A stretch of 31,694 nucleotides of DNA from Firmicutes bacterium UBA3738 (GTDB taxonomy: Bacteria > Bacillota > Clostridia > Peptostreptococcales > Anaerovoracaceae): the NCBI GenBank assembly GCA_002372505.1, contig DFGY01000114.1, forward strand, positions 1 to 31,694, read 5' to 3'. Both the position numbers and the translations under genes were made by a program. Every line of letters starts with the position of its first letter. Positions within the stretch are counted from its first letter, which is position 1. A model generated the notes under the pieces. It was not told the origin of the DNA. It worked only from the letters and a program-made list of their open reading frames with translations, and did no database searches. Shown here piece by piece: positions 24,723 to 31,694 of the stretch.

Positions 24723-25165
24723 AATTATACGAAAGGATACAAATCAAAAATAGCAAAAAAAATAAGAAAATCGCCTTACTATAAAAGAAAAATCAGGGAA
24801 ATATCAAAAAAGATAAAGACAAAGAAAATATACAAAGGAAAAAACATAAAAACGAACCGAATTGTGCTTTTGAAATTGGTTCTTCACTGGATGAAATTGA
24901 TCTTTGTTTAGCAATACATGGTTGGTATGATTATTCTTGGAAAGCGAAGAAAAAAAACAAGAAATGGCACATAGAATTTAAGCTTGTTGACAAATATGAT
25001 TTTGGTAAGATTAGGAAAAAGGATATAAAAGATTTCTCCTTTGCAAAGAAACAGATATACGAAAAAATAATCATTCCAACGGTAGATAATGCGATTATTG
25101 CTAGTAAGCATAAAGCCATCAATGTATATATGATCAATATTACAATAAAAGAAACTATTAAATGA
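24723..25165 (+). pseudogene. Broken gene with toxin-domain-like C-terminus
   Basis: Two overlapping frames together give protein-like sequence but neither has a proper start codon. The first (about 24723-24880) reads KIAKKIRKSPYYKRKIREIS and is lysine-rich. The second, open from 24785 to the TGA at 25163-25165, carries the better end: SSLDEIDLCLAIHGWYDYSW, KKWHIEFKLVDKYDFGKI and KHKAINVYMINITIKETIK. The pattern DLxxAIHG, then W-strand-DKYDF, then a final beta strand recalls C-terminal domains of polymorphic toxins, but I cannot name the family. A frameshift plus loss of the N-terminus explains the state. Two small anchored proteins follow, as immunity genes often do. Confidence 0.5.
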
Positions 25166-25216
25166 AGTATTGACGTAATCAGTTATAATGGTGAAAAATA
25201 CAAGGAGAAGTAAAAA

Positions 25217-25678
25217 GTGAAACGTTTTATTGTATTAATAATTATAGCTAGTATTGTAATTGTGGCGTATGCCATTATTGATGAAGAAACAAATTATAGC
25301 GAAGAAAAAAATTTTAATAAATGGCTTAAGGAGATAGGAGAATGCTGGGGGATTGAACTTGGAAATGCTAATAAACATGTTTTTTCAAAAAGTAATAAAG
25401 GCGGGTTACAGGGTGATGGATACACATATCTTGTAGTACAGTACAAGGATAATACCAATGTAACAAAAAATCTGAAATGGACGGAAATAAACAATGATGA
25501 TAAAAATAACATTAAAGGAATCCTTGATGATCTCGAAATAGATAAAAAATATCGACCTGCCAGTAATAACGCCTTGATGTACAAAAAGATTAGTAATGAG
25601 GATAAAGATGATGAGTTGTACGTTGTTTACGATCCGAGCAATCCCAAGAATTTATATTTTTTAGAGAGTTTTATTTGA
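25217..25678 (+). CDS. Small membrane-anchored or secreted protein, paralogue 1
   Basis: Protein of 153 residues starting at GTG with AAGGAG 9 bases upstream. Residues 4-20 are a hydrophobic segment (anchor or signal peptide), so the rest is outside the membrane. The outer part has a conserved KGGLQGDGYTYLVVQYKD motif and ends in strand pairs (DELYVVYDP, NLYFLESFI). It is clearly homologous to the protein encoded at 27164-27613. No family name can be given; short anchored proteins with a GG-GDG-TY motif recur in Firmicutes. It follows a broken toxin-like gene, so an immunity role is an inference. Confidence 0.65.
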   Translation: MKRFIVLIIIASIVIVAYAIIDEETNYSEEKNFNKWLKEIGECWGIELGNANKHVFSKSNKGGLQGDGYTYLVVQYKDNTNVTKNLKWTEINNDDKNNIKGILDDLEIDKKYRPASNNALMYKKISNEDKDDELYVVYDPSNPKNLYFLESFI

Positions 25679-25718
25679 GATTGATGTTTAATGTTACATA
25701 AAAGAAAAGGGGCTGAAA

Positions 25719-26966
25719 ATGATCAAAGGAATTAATATTATCATGATTGTAGCAATAATATTTTGTATGGGAATCAGTATTGCTGCTGCAAAAGTTGAGG
25801 AAGAGCCTGATATTGTTAAGATAATAATTGAGAGTGAAAAAGATAAGATAAAGATTGGAAATGATAAAGCTGAGTTTTATGCCATGGTAGTAACATCGGA
25901 TGGGGAGATAGTAAGAAACTCTGAATACTCAAAGGTAAGATGGTATATTCAGACAAAATTTGAAAAAGTTCCACTGAATATTAGAATAAATGAAACAAGT
26001 AGGTTGGTGGAGGATAAAAATTCTAAGTATTATGGATGTTATTCAGTTACAGTGAAAGCTCCTTATGGTCTGCAGACCAATGTGTACAGAATTTTTGCTG
26101 AAAATATTAAACTGCCAATGTTTGATCAGGAAAAAGAATTTTATTTTATAACAGATTATAATGATGAGCATTTTATGAGTGCCAGCAAAGGCAAAGTGGA
26201 ATATGGAACAATCGAAGGAAATGCCCCCATAGTATATGAAAAATATGATTATGACAAAGATGCTTATTTGATTACCTTCCCGAGAAATAAGTATACATCG
26301 AAATACAATGAGTTTGTAGGGTGGAAATATAAGGACAAGATATATCAGCCTGGTGAGACGATGTACGTAGACGTTAATTCCATGAACAGAAGAATAGTGG
26401 CACAATGGAAGCCTATCTTTTTTAAACCACAGCTGGTTGTGAAAAAAAGATCGAAGATGCTGACGATTGATTGGTCAGTGGTACCTGGAGCGAATAAAGG
26501 GTATAAAGCGTATCGTAGTACCAAACGCAACGGGAAATACAAGCTTATAAAAAAATATTGGTATTATGTATGGGATTATTTCGAAGATGGAAAAGTCAAA
26601 AAAGGAAAGACCTACTGGTATAAGGTCAAGGCTATCAAAAAAGATGACAATGGTAAATTGATCACAAGAACCAGTGATCCGGTAAAGATGAGTCTTGATT
26701 ATTCCAATGTACGCCATATCAGATTGAATCGTAAAAATGTATCCGGAAAAGTCGGTGCCGTTGTGAAAATGAAAGCAAAGGTAAAAAGAATAAACAAGAA
26801 GAAATATTTTGCCGAAAAAGTCAGATGGTACTCGACTGACAGTTCCATTGCCAAAATAGGAAAGAGCACAGGGACAATAAAGTTGATTAAGGAAGGCAGG
26901 TGCACGATATACTGTACATCATTTAATGGTCAGAAGAGCAAAGAAATATCGGTAGTGGTAAAATGA
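25719..26966 (+). CDS. Secreted InlB-repeat, FN3 and Big_2 protein
   Basis: Secreted protein of 415 residues. Residues 1-25 are a signal peptide ending IAAAKV. Residues about 30-140 are an Ig-like domain (YAMVVTSDGEIV). Residues about 165-230 look like an InlB B-repeat/Flg_new unit: YNEFVGWKYKDKIYQPGETM then RRIVAQWKP. An FN3-like domain (about 235-325) and a Big_2 domain (about 330-415, ending EGRCTIYCTSFNGQ) complete it. It is a shorter, more divergent version of the tail shared by the large secreted proteins. It lies 40 bases after the small anchored protein gene and may be transcribed with it. There is no LPXTG signal. The ATG follows AAGGGG. Confidence 0.8.
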   Translation: MIKGINIIMIVAIIFCMGISIAAAKVEEEPDIVKIIIESEKDKIKIGNDKAEFYAMVVTSDGEIVRNSEYSKVRWYIQTKFEKVPLNIRINETSRLVEDKNSKYYGCYSVTVKAPYGLQTNVYRIFAENIKLPMFDQEKEFYFITDYNDEHFMSASKGKVEYGTIEGNAPIVYEKYDYDKDAYLITFPRNKYTSKYNEFVGWKYKDKIYQPGETMYVDVNSMNRRIVAQWKPIFFKPQLVVKKRSKMLTIDWSVVPGANKGYKAYRSTKRNGKYKLIKKYWYYVWDYFEDGKVKKGKTYWYKVKAIKKDDNGKLITRTSDPVKMSLDYSNVRHIRLNRKNVSGKVGAVVKMKAKVKRINKKKYFAEKVRWYSTDSSIAKIGKSTGTIKLIKEGRCTIYCTSFNGQKSKEISVVVK

Positions 26967-26983
26967 TTCCAAAATATCGGTGC

Positions 26984-27136
26984 TTATTCAGGTGGTACTT
27001 CGAATGCATTACGAACAGTAATATAAAATGGATAACCAAGTTGCGCCTTATATTTAACAATAGTTTTCCCATCGGTTAAGTTCGATGCAAAAGTACAAAG
27101 CCGGTAACAGCTATACAATTTAAGTGAAAACGACAT
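26984..27136 (-). CDS. Doubtful 50-codon ORF
   Basis: A minus-strand frame with ATG at 27136 and TAA at 26984-26986 contains the protein-like stretch DGKTIVKYKAQLGYPFYITV. No ribosome site precedes it and nothing similar is recognised. It may be a relic of a larger gene or a chance frame. Confidence 0.2.
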   Translation of the reverse strand: MSFSLKLYSCYRLCTFASNLTDGKTIVKYKAQLGYPFYITVRNAFEVPPE

Positions 27137-27163
27137 TCACATGATAGTTTTATTGGAGGTAAT

Positions 27164-27613
27164 ATGAAACGAAAAAAAGCTATGTTGGTTATTCTTATAT
27201 TTTGTGCCTTAGTTAGTGCAATTATGTTTTTTACCAGTGGCGGAGAACTAAGCCAAGCAGAGAAAAAGAGCTTGTTAAAGCAAATAGGAGATCAGTGGGA
27301 ACTTGATTTTGGTGAGCAATACAAGGTGAATTATTTAGAAACAAATCATGGAGGATTTCGAGGAGAAGGTAGTACTTATATTATAGTCGAGTACAAAGAA
27401 GAAAAAGAACCGTCGAACATGCTGACATGGAGAAAAATAGAAACATCAGAAATCAGCGATATTAAGGATGAACTAGAATCATTAGAAGTGAAAAAAGAGG
27501 AGTTCCCGTTATTTGCTGAGTGTACAATTTATAAGAAGGACAAGAATAATGACAACTTGTATGTTTTGTTCGACAATAATAAGCAGTTATATGTTATTGA
27601 ATCAATAAAATAA
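27164..27613 (+). CDS. Small membrane-anchored or secreted protein, paralogue 2
   Basis: Protein of 149 residues with a hydrophobic segment at about 6-23 and an outer domain beginning GELSQAEKKSLLKQ. The motif HGGFRGEGSTYIIVEYKEE and the ending NLYVLFDNNKQLYVIESIK line up with the protein at 25217-25678 over nearly the full length, so the two arose by duplication although they have diverged strongly. GGAGGT precedes the ATG by 7 bases. It may be an extra immunity-like copy whose partner gene has been lost. Confidence 0.65.
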   Translation: MKRKKAMLVILIFCALVSAIMFFTSGGELSQAEKKSLLKQIGDQWELDFGEQYKVNYLETNHGGFRGEGSTYIIVEYKEEKEPSNMLTWRKIETSEISDIKDELESLEVKKEEFPLFAECTIYKKDKNNDNLYVLFDNNKQLYVIESIK

Positions 27614-27720
27614 CGAATTGAAGAAATAGAGATGGCAAAAAGTATTATGTCCGCTGGTCAGAGGGTAAGAGCGTAAAAACCAAATAATCCGGCGAGGAGT
27701 TCAGGAGCAGCTTGACAGAA

Positions 27721-27758
27721 AAGAGGGCTATTATATTAATGCAATAGCCCTCTTCTTT
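27721..27758. terminator. Terminator of the riboflavin operon (bidirectional)
   Basis: AAGAGGGCTATT (27721-27732) and AATAGCCCTCTT (27743-27754) form a perfect 12-base-pair stem with T-rich sequence on both sides. It ends the minus-strand rib operon and can also stop plus-strand transcripts. Confidence 0.8.
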
Positions 27759-27767
27759 TGATTCGGA

Positions 27768-28229
27768 TTATAACTCACGAAGGAGATTTACCATTTCGAT
27801 GGCGGCCATTGCGCTGTCGTAGCCTTTGTTTCCGGCCTTAGTTCCGGCACGCTCGATAGCCTGCTCAATGTTCTCAGTGGTAACTACTCCGAACATTACA
27901 GGAATGCCGCTGGAAAGACCCACCTGGGCTACGCCCTTTGATACTTCGTTGCACACATAGTCATAGTGGCTGGTGTTGCCGCGGATTACCGCTCCCAGGC
28001 AGATTACTGTATCGTAACGGCCGCTTTCTGCCATCTTCTTTGCGACCAGAGGAATCTCAAAAGCTCCCGGTACCCATGCCACATCGATGTCTTCGTCCTT
28101 TACTTCGTGGCGCTCAAGGGCGTCCTGAGCTCCTGACAGAAGCTTGCCTGTGATGAACTCGTTAAAACGTGCGCAGACGATTCCTACTTTAATGTTCTGT
28201 GATACTAATTTTCCTTCAAATACGTTCAT
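27768..28229 (-). CDS. ribH: 6,7-dimethyl-8-ribityllumazine synthase
   Basis: Condenses 5-amino-6-ribitylaminouracil with 3,4-dihydroxy-2-butanone 4-phosphate to lumazine, the penultimate step of riboflavin synthesis. The protein has 153 residues, the family's normal length. Trp52 lies in the pocket motif WVPGAFEIP (52-60), the phosphate-binding GAVIRGNTSHYD is at 79-90 and His88 is the catalytic base. Family members assemble into pentamers or icosahedral shells. It is the last gene of the rib operon, 27 bases after ribBA, with AAGGAG before the ATG, and is followed by the terminator at 27721-27758. Confidence 0.97.
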   Translation of the reverse strand: MNVFEGKLVSQNIKVGIVCARFNEFITGKLLSGAQDALERHEVKDEDIDVAWVPGAFEIPLVAKKMAESGRYDTVICLGAVIRGNTSHYDYVCNEVSKGVAQVGLSSGIPVMFGVVTTENIEQAIERAGTKAGNKGYDSAMAAIEMVNLLREL

Positions 28230-28256
28230 TTTTAATTCTCCTTTTTAAAATTACCA

Positions 28257-29480
28257 TTACTTGCTCTGTGATATATCCTTTACGTGGAGCATGTGCCCCA
28301 TTTTTTCCTGCTTTGTTTTCAGATAGAATACGTCCTGGGCAGTTGCCGGAATTTCTATCGGTACTCGTTCGACTATTTCCAGACCGAAGTCGCCAATACC
28401 GTGAATCTTTGACGGATTATTCGTGAGCAGTCTCAGAGTCTTTACACCCAGATCCCTGAGTATCTGAGATCCGATATAGTATTCTCTCAGGTCATCTCCG
28501 AAGCCCAGGGCCAGGTTGGCTTCTACTGTGTCCAGTCCCTTGTCCTGAAGCTCGTATGCCTTGAGCTTGTTTATAAGGCCGATGCCTCTTCCTTCCTGCC
28601 TCATGTAGAGAATAATGCCGCGGCCTTCCTTTTCCACCTGCTGCATTGCTCTTGCCAGCTGGTCTCCGCAGTCGCATCTCATGGAACCGAAGGAGTCACC
28701 GGTGAGACACTCGGAGTGGACTCTGCAAAGGACGTTCTGTCCATCGCCGATGTCACCCTTTACCAAAGCCACATGGTGCTCGCCGTTAATTTTATTTATA
28801 TAGCCGTAAGCCTGGAAGTTGCCGTACTTTGTAGGCATCTTCACCGGACCGGCCTCCAGGGATATGAGCTTTTCCTTAACCTTCTTGTAGTCCTGGATTT
28901 TCTTAATGGTCGTATACTTGATGCCGAATTTCTTTGCCAGCTCCTGAAGCTCCGGCTGCTTCATCATTGTGCCGTCGTCAGCCATGACCTCGCAGCAGAG
29001 ACCAACCTCTTTCAGGCCGGCGATTTTCAGAAGATCCACAGTTGCTTCTGTGTGACCGTTTCTGACCAGCACGCCGTAGTCCTTTGCACGAAGGGGGAAC
29101 ATGTGTCCCGGACGGCGGAAGTCCTGCGGCTTTGCATCTTCCTCCACGCACTTCATAGCCGTAATGGAACGCTCAGCGGCGGAGATTCCCGTCGTAGTAT
29201 CCACATGGTCGATGGAAACAGTGAAAGCCGTCTCGTGATTGTCCGTATTCTCACTGACCATCTGAGGGAATCCCAGCTTGTTAATATACTCCTTGCTCAT
29301 AGGCATGCATATGAGCCCCTTGCCGTGAATGGCCATAAAATTGATGTTTTCCGTTGTGGCAAACTCAGCCGCACAGATAAAGTCTCCCTCGTTCTCACGA
29401 TCCTCATCGTCAGACACAAGTACGATTTTACCTTGCTTTAAATCTTCCACAACTTCTTCTACAGAATTAAATTCAAACAT
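28257..29480 (-). CDS. ribBA: Bifunctional DHBP synthase / GTP cyclohydrolase II
   Basis: Supplies both precursors of riboflavin: the N-terminal half (1-205) makes 3,4-dihydroxy-2-butanone 4-phosphate from ribulose 5-phosphate, and the C-terminal half (206-407) opens GTP. The acidic metal motif DDEDRENEGD is at 24-33. The GTP cyclohydrolase zinc site RVHSECLTGDSFGSMRCDCG is at 253-272, with Cys258, Cys269 and Cys271 as ligands, and RQEGRGIGLINK follows. All key residues are present. It lies between ribE and ribH; the 103-base gap to ribE holds a very long palindrome. Confidence 0.96.
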   Translation of the reverse strand: MFEFNSVEEVVEDLKQGKIVLVSDDEDRENEGDFICAAEFATTENINFMAIHGKGLICMPMSKEYINKLGFPQMVSENTDNHETAFTVSIDHVDTTTGISAAERSITAMKCVEEDAKPQDFRRPGHMFPLRAKDYGVLVRNGHTEATVDLLKIAGLKEVGLCCEVMADDGTMMKQPELQELAKKFGIKYTTIKKIQDYKKVKEKLISLEAGPVKMPTKYGNFQAYGYINKINGEHHVALVKGDIGDGQNVLCRVHSECLTGDSFGSMRCDCGDQLARAMQQVEKEGRGIILYMRQEGRGIGLINKLKAYELQDKGLDTVEANLALGFGDDLREYYIGSQILRDLGVKTLRLLTNNPSKIHGIGDFGLEIVERVPIEIPATAQDVFYLKTKQEKMGHMLHVKDISQSK

Positions 29481-29508
29481 TATACCTTTCTCCTTTTGTA
29501 ATATTCAT

Positions 29509-29579
29509 CCGTTTCACGGGGACAGGCTTTTTGTTTCACTCAGTCCAAGTGAAACAAAAAGCCTGTCCCCGTGAAACGG
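29509..29579. repeat. Perfect 32-base inverted repeat between ribE and ribBA
   Basis: Two exactly complementary 32-base arms (29509-29540 and 29548-29579) flank a 7-base loop. The arm holds the core GGGGACAGGCTTTTTGTTTC. Within the rib transcript this would fold into an extremely stable hairpin that could act as a processing or stability element or slow the polymerase. A close half-copy at 20051-20080 shows that it is a dispersed element, probably REP-like. Confidence 0.9.
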
Positions 29580-29583
29580 GTCT

Positions 29584-30255
29584 TTAAAAACCGTTTTGTC
29601 TTAGGAACTCCAGGGAAATCTTGCCGGACCCTGATTCTGCTCCGCTTTGGGCGTCATTGGCGTTTCCGCCTGAGTACAGCAATTTTTCCACGTACTTTCC
29701 TATTATGTCATTTTCCAGATTGACGCTGTCGCCGATTTTGCGTTCACCAAGTGTGGTGACTGAGGCTGTGTGTGGGATGATGGATACTTTAAAGTAGCCC
29801 GTACCCACCTCAGCCACTGTCAGGCTGATGCCGTCAATAGTTATTGACCCTTTTTCTACAATGTATTTCATTAAGTCTGCACCGGCGTTTACCGTGTACC
29901 AGACTGCATTGTCGTCTTTTTTTATGTCGCTGATTTTACCTGTGCCGTCAATGTGGCCGGAAACGATGTGGCCTCCGAATCTTCCGTCGGCGGCCATTGC
30001 CCGCTCAAGGTTGACCCGGCTTCCCTGGCGGAGACTGCCCAACCCGCTGCGGCTCAGGGTTTCGTGCATTACATCTGCTGTGAACGTGTCTCCTGAGATG
30101 CTGCTGGCAGTGAGGCAGACGCCGTTTACCGCAACGCTGTCGCCTAGCTTAAGGTCGGAGAAAATCACATTACCCTTAATGGTCAGCACAGAGGACTGCG
30201 CGCCTTTCTTTATTCCGGCTATGGTTCCCGTTTCTTCTATTATTCCTGTAAACAT
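29584..30255 (-). CDS. ribE: Riboflavin synthase, alpha chain
   Basis: Dismutates two lumazine molecules to riboflavin, the last step of the pathway. The protein has 223 residues from the start MFTGIIEETGTI, chosen because GGAAGG lies 10 bases upstream; an ATG 18 bases earlier has no ribosome site. The two homologous barrels are visible: NGVCLTASS with the N-terminal motif, GGHIVSGHIDGTG (94-106), and in the second half IDGISLTVAEVG and DIIGKYVEKLL. Bacterial enzymes act as trimers. It lies 55 bases after ribD in the operon. Confidence 0.95.
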   Translation of the reverse strand: MFTGIIEETGTIAGIKKGAQSSVLTIKGNVIFSDLKLGDSVAVNGVCLTASSISGDTFTADVMHETLSRSGLGSLRQGSRVNLERAMAADGRFGGHIVSGHIDGTGKISDIKKDDNAVWYTVNAGADLMKYIVEKGSITIDGISLTVAEVGTGYFKVSIIPHTASVTTLGERKIGDSVNLENDIIGKYVEKLLYSGGNANDAQSGAESGSGKISLEFLRQNGF

Positions 30256-30310
30256 TTTATGTTTTCCTTCCATTTAATTTGGGGGCCTTATTTCGGCGCC
30301 CGTGTTCGCC

Positions 30311-31468
30311 CTATAAAGCGTACTCCAGCATTATGTCTTCGCCAAAGAGGGTCATGCCCTCGTATTTAAGCATTGCGCATGTATTGGGGTCGTCGAATCC
30401 TGCGCCCTCCACCGGCGTCTTTGCATCCTTTCCGCCGAGAATCTTTGGGGCGATAAATGCGCAGACCTTGCTAACTGCCCCGGCCTTAAGTGCCGAGAAA
30501 GCCAGGGTGCCGCCGCCTTCCAGGAGGATGCCGGATATCTTCATTTCCCCGAGCAGCTCCATTAGCTTTCCTATATCCACTCTTCCGCAAGCTTCGGCAG
30601 AAAGGCCAGGGACGCATAGTATTTCACAACCGGCATCTTGCAGGGCTGAGGCTTTTTCTTTTGGCTCAGTGGTTGCAATTACAGTCCTGATTTCTCCGGC
30701 GCTTTTCACAATCTGTGAATCCAGAGGTATGCGCAGCTTTGAGTCGACGATTATTCTGACCGGATTGCTGTGTCCTGCGGGGCCGGCGTCCTCAAGTCTG
30801 CAGTTAAGCATAGGGTCGTCAGCCAGCACCGTTCCGATTCCTACCATTATACCTGCGTGCTCGTGTCTTAGTCTGTGCACGTACCTGCGGGCAGGCTCTC
30901 CCGTAATCCACTGGGATTTGCCGCTGGCCGAAGCGATCTTTCCGTCGGCTGTCATGGCGTACTTCAGTGTGACGTAAGGCCGGCCGGTAGTAATATAATG
31001 AAAGAATTTTTCATTGAGGCTGTCGCATTCATCTTTCAGAATGCCTCTGGTCTGACCGATTCCGGCGCCGTCGAGAATCTCCTTGCTCTTTTCCGCCACC
31101 TTGGGATTAGGGTCGTCGGAGCCTATGAAGACGTGGCGTATGCCATTCTCAATAATGGCATCGGTGCAGGGGGGAGTCTTGCCGTGGTGGCAGCAAGGCT
31201 CCAGGGTGACATAAATATCGGCTCCCTTAGGATCGTTGCCACGCCTTTTGCAGTCGGCGATGGCGTTTCTCTCAGCGTGCAGTTCACCATATCTCTCGTG
31301 ATAGCCTTCGCCGATAATTTCCCCGCCCTTTACCAGAACGGCACCTACTACCGGATTAGGATCTGTGAATCCACGGCCCAATTCCGCCAGCTCTATAGCC
31401 CTCTGCATGTAGCTCTCGTGAACAGTTGCGTAGATATTCTCTTTTTTGTCAATAATATTTACAATCAT
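30311..31468 (-). CDS. ribD: Bifunctional pyrimidine deaminase / reductase
   Basis: Performs the second and third steps of riboflavin synthesis: deamination of the diamino-pyrimidine product of GTP cyclohydrolase II and reduction of its ribose. The deaminase zinc site is HAERNAI (His64, Glu66) and LEPCCHHGKTPPC (Cys92 and Cys101). The reductase domain begins at about residue 160 (YVTLKYAMTADGKIAS, SQWITGEPARR) and ends LFGEDIMLEYAL. Length is 385 residues, slightly longer than usual because of about 20 extra N-terminal residues; the ATG at 31408 (MQRAIELAE) is an alternative start, and neither has a strong ribosome site. First gene of the operon, under the FMN riboswitch. Confidence 0.93.
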   Translation of the reverse strand: MIVNIIDKKENIYATVHESYMQRAIELAELGRGFTDPNPVVGAVLVKGGEIIGEGYHERYGELHAERNAIADCKRRGNDPKGADIYVTLEPCCHHGKTPPCTDAIIENGIRHVFIGSDDPNPKVAEKSKEILDGAGIGQTRGILKDECDSLNEKFFHYITTGRPYVTLKYAMTADGKIASASGKSQWITGEPARRYVHRLRHEHAGIMVGIGTVLADDPMLNCRLEDAGPAGHSNPVRIIVDSKLRIPLDSQIVKSAGEIRTVIATTEPKEKASALQDAGCEILCVPGLSAEACGRVDIGKLMELLGEMKISGILLEGGGTLAFSALKAGAVSKVCAFIAPKILGGKDAKTPVEGAGFDDPNTCAMLKYEGMTLFGEDIMLEYAL

Positions 31469-31528
31469 CGCTTTATTTATATTGCGGCTTTTGCCTCAGG
31501 CAATTCCCATGAAGTATTACAGAACTTG

Positions 31529-31557
31529 AAAAGCCCCGAAGAATAATTCTCCGGGGC
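31529..31557 (-). terminator. Riboswitch expression-platform terminator
   Basis: GCCCCG (31533-31538) pairs with CGGGGC (31552-31557), and inner AGAAT/ATTCT extends the stem; on the minus strand four T follow. It stands between the FMN aptamer and ribD, where FMN binding would favour it and stop transcription. Confidence 0.75.
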
Positions 31558-31600
31558 GCGCATACAATTACAGGCTTCACAATAAAAGCTGTTAAAAATC

Positions 31601-31694
31601 ATCTTCTTCCATCCAGACTATACTGTCGGTCCCGGAGTCGCACCGGGTCAGCCCTGAGGCTCGCGGACTTTACCGCCGGTCGGGAATTACACCC
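31601..31694 (-). ncRNA. FMN riboswitch (RFN element), 5' end cut by the window
   Basis: Read on the minus strand the region has the conserved RFN blocks: AATTCCCGACCGGCGGTAAA, then TCCGCGAGC, a variable stem (CAGGGCTGACCCGGTGCGAC region) and the closing AGTCTGGATGGAAGAAGAT. The first dozen or so bases of the aptamer, including the 5-prime half of P1, lie beyond the right edge. It senses FMN and controls the whole ribD-ribE-ribBA-ribH operon. Confidence 0.95.

Noticed and set aside
28716..29441. Plus-strand frame of 241 codons inside ribBA
   Set aside because: It is the antisense shadow of an enzyme gene with all active-site motifs intact.
30279..31546. Two long plus-strand frames opposite ribD
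   Set aside because: Antisense to a clear RibD with zinc and reductase motifs; they also cross the riboswitch leader.

Overview
The window looks like chromosome from a low-to-moderate GC Gram-positive anaerobe of the Clostridia. The grounds are strong GGAGG ribosome sites, short AT-rich spacers, hydrophobic signal peptides ending in AYA-type cleavage sites, secreted FN3/Big_2 proteins, an FMN riboswitch ahead of a four-gene rib operon, and an OpuC-type osmolyte transporter with a BusR-like regulator. My impression is the Eubacteriales family XIII/Anaerovoracaceae group, but that is inference from protein style, not a database match.

Layout. 1-300: the first 21 codons of an IS1634-type transposase running off the left edge, with its promoter and an outward-guarding terminator, then a protein relic. 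393-5088: two secreted proteins, an NlpC/P60 peptidase and a DUF6273 protein. 5344-6948: a decayed small ORF, then an AbiEi/AbiEii type IV toxin-antitoxin pair. 6969-8078: an M20 amidohydrolase on the minus strand, with the C-terminal relic of a lost secreted protein behind its promoter. 8358-13976: two large convergent secreted proteins sharing one terminator. 14157-15020: an HTH-Uma2 protein. 15390-19202: a three-gene cassette (HTH-like protein, conserved unknown, SF2 helicase with a C-terminal HExxH metallopeptidase domain), the best candidate here for an undescribed defence or DNA-protein repair system. 19263-19745: a PNPOx-like flavin protein. 20191-24139: busR-like regulator plus osmolyte ABC transporter. 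24140-27613: accessory stretch with structured non-coding DNA, a broken gene reminiscent of a toxin C-terminus, two paralogous small anchored proteins, and a secreted InlB-repeat/FN3/Big_2 protein. 27768-31694: the riboflavin operon on the minus strand (FMN riboswitch, ribD, ribE, ribBA, ribH).

How the parts connect. Four secreted proteins end in the same lysine-rich FN3 plus Big_2 tail and none shows an LPXTG signal, so the tail may hold them to the envelope. The osmolyte operon could be controlled twice by c-di-AMP: by the RCK_C domain of the regulator and by the CBS pair of the ATPase. The rib operon makes riboflavin from GTP and ribulose 5-phosphate under FMN feedback. Relics of genes occur at six places, which fits an accessory region with high turnover. 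No tRNA, rRNA or CRISPR array was seen.
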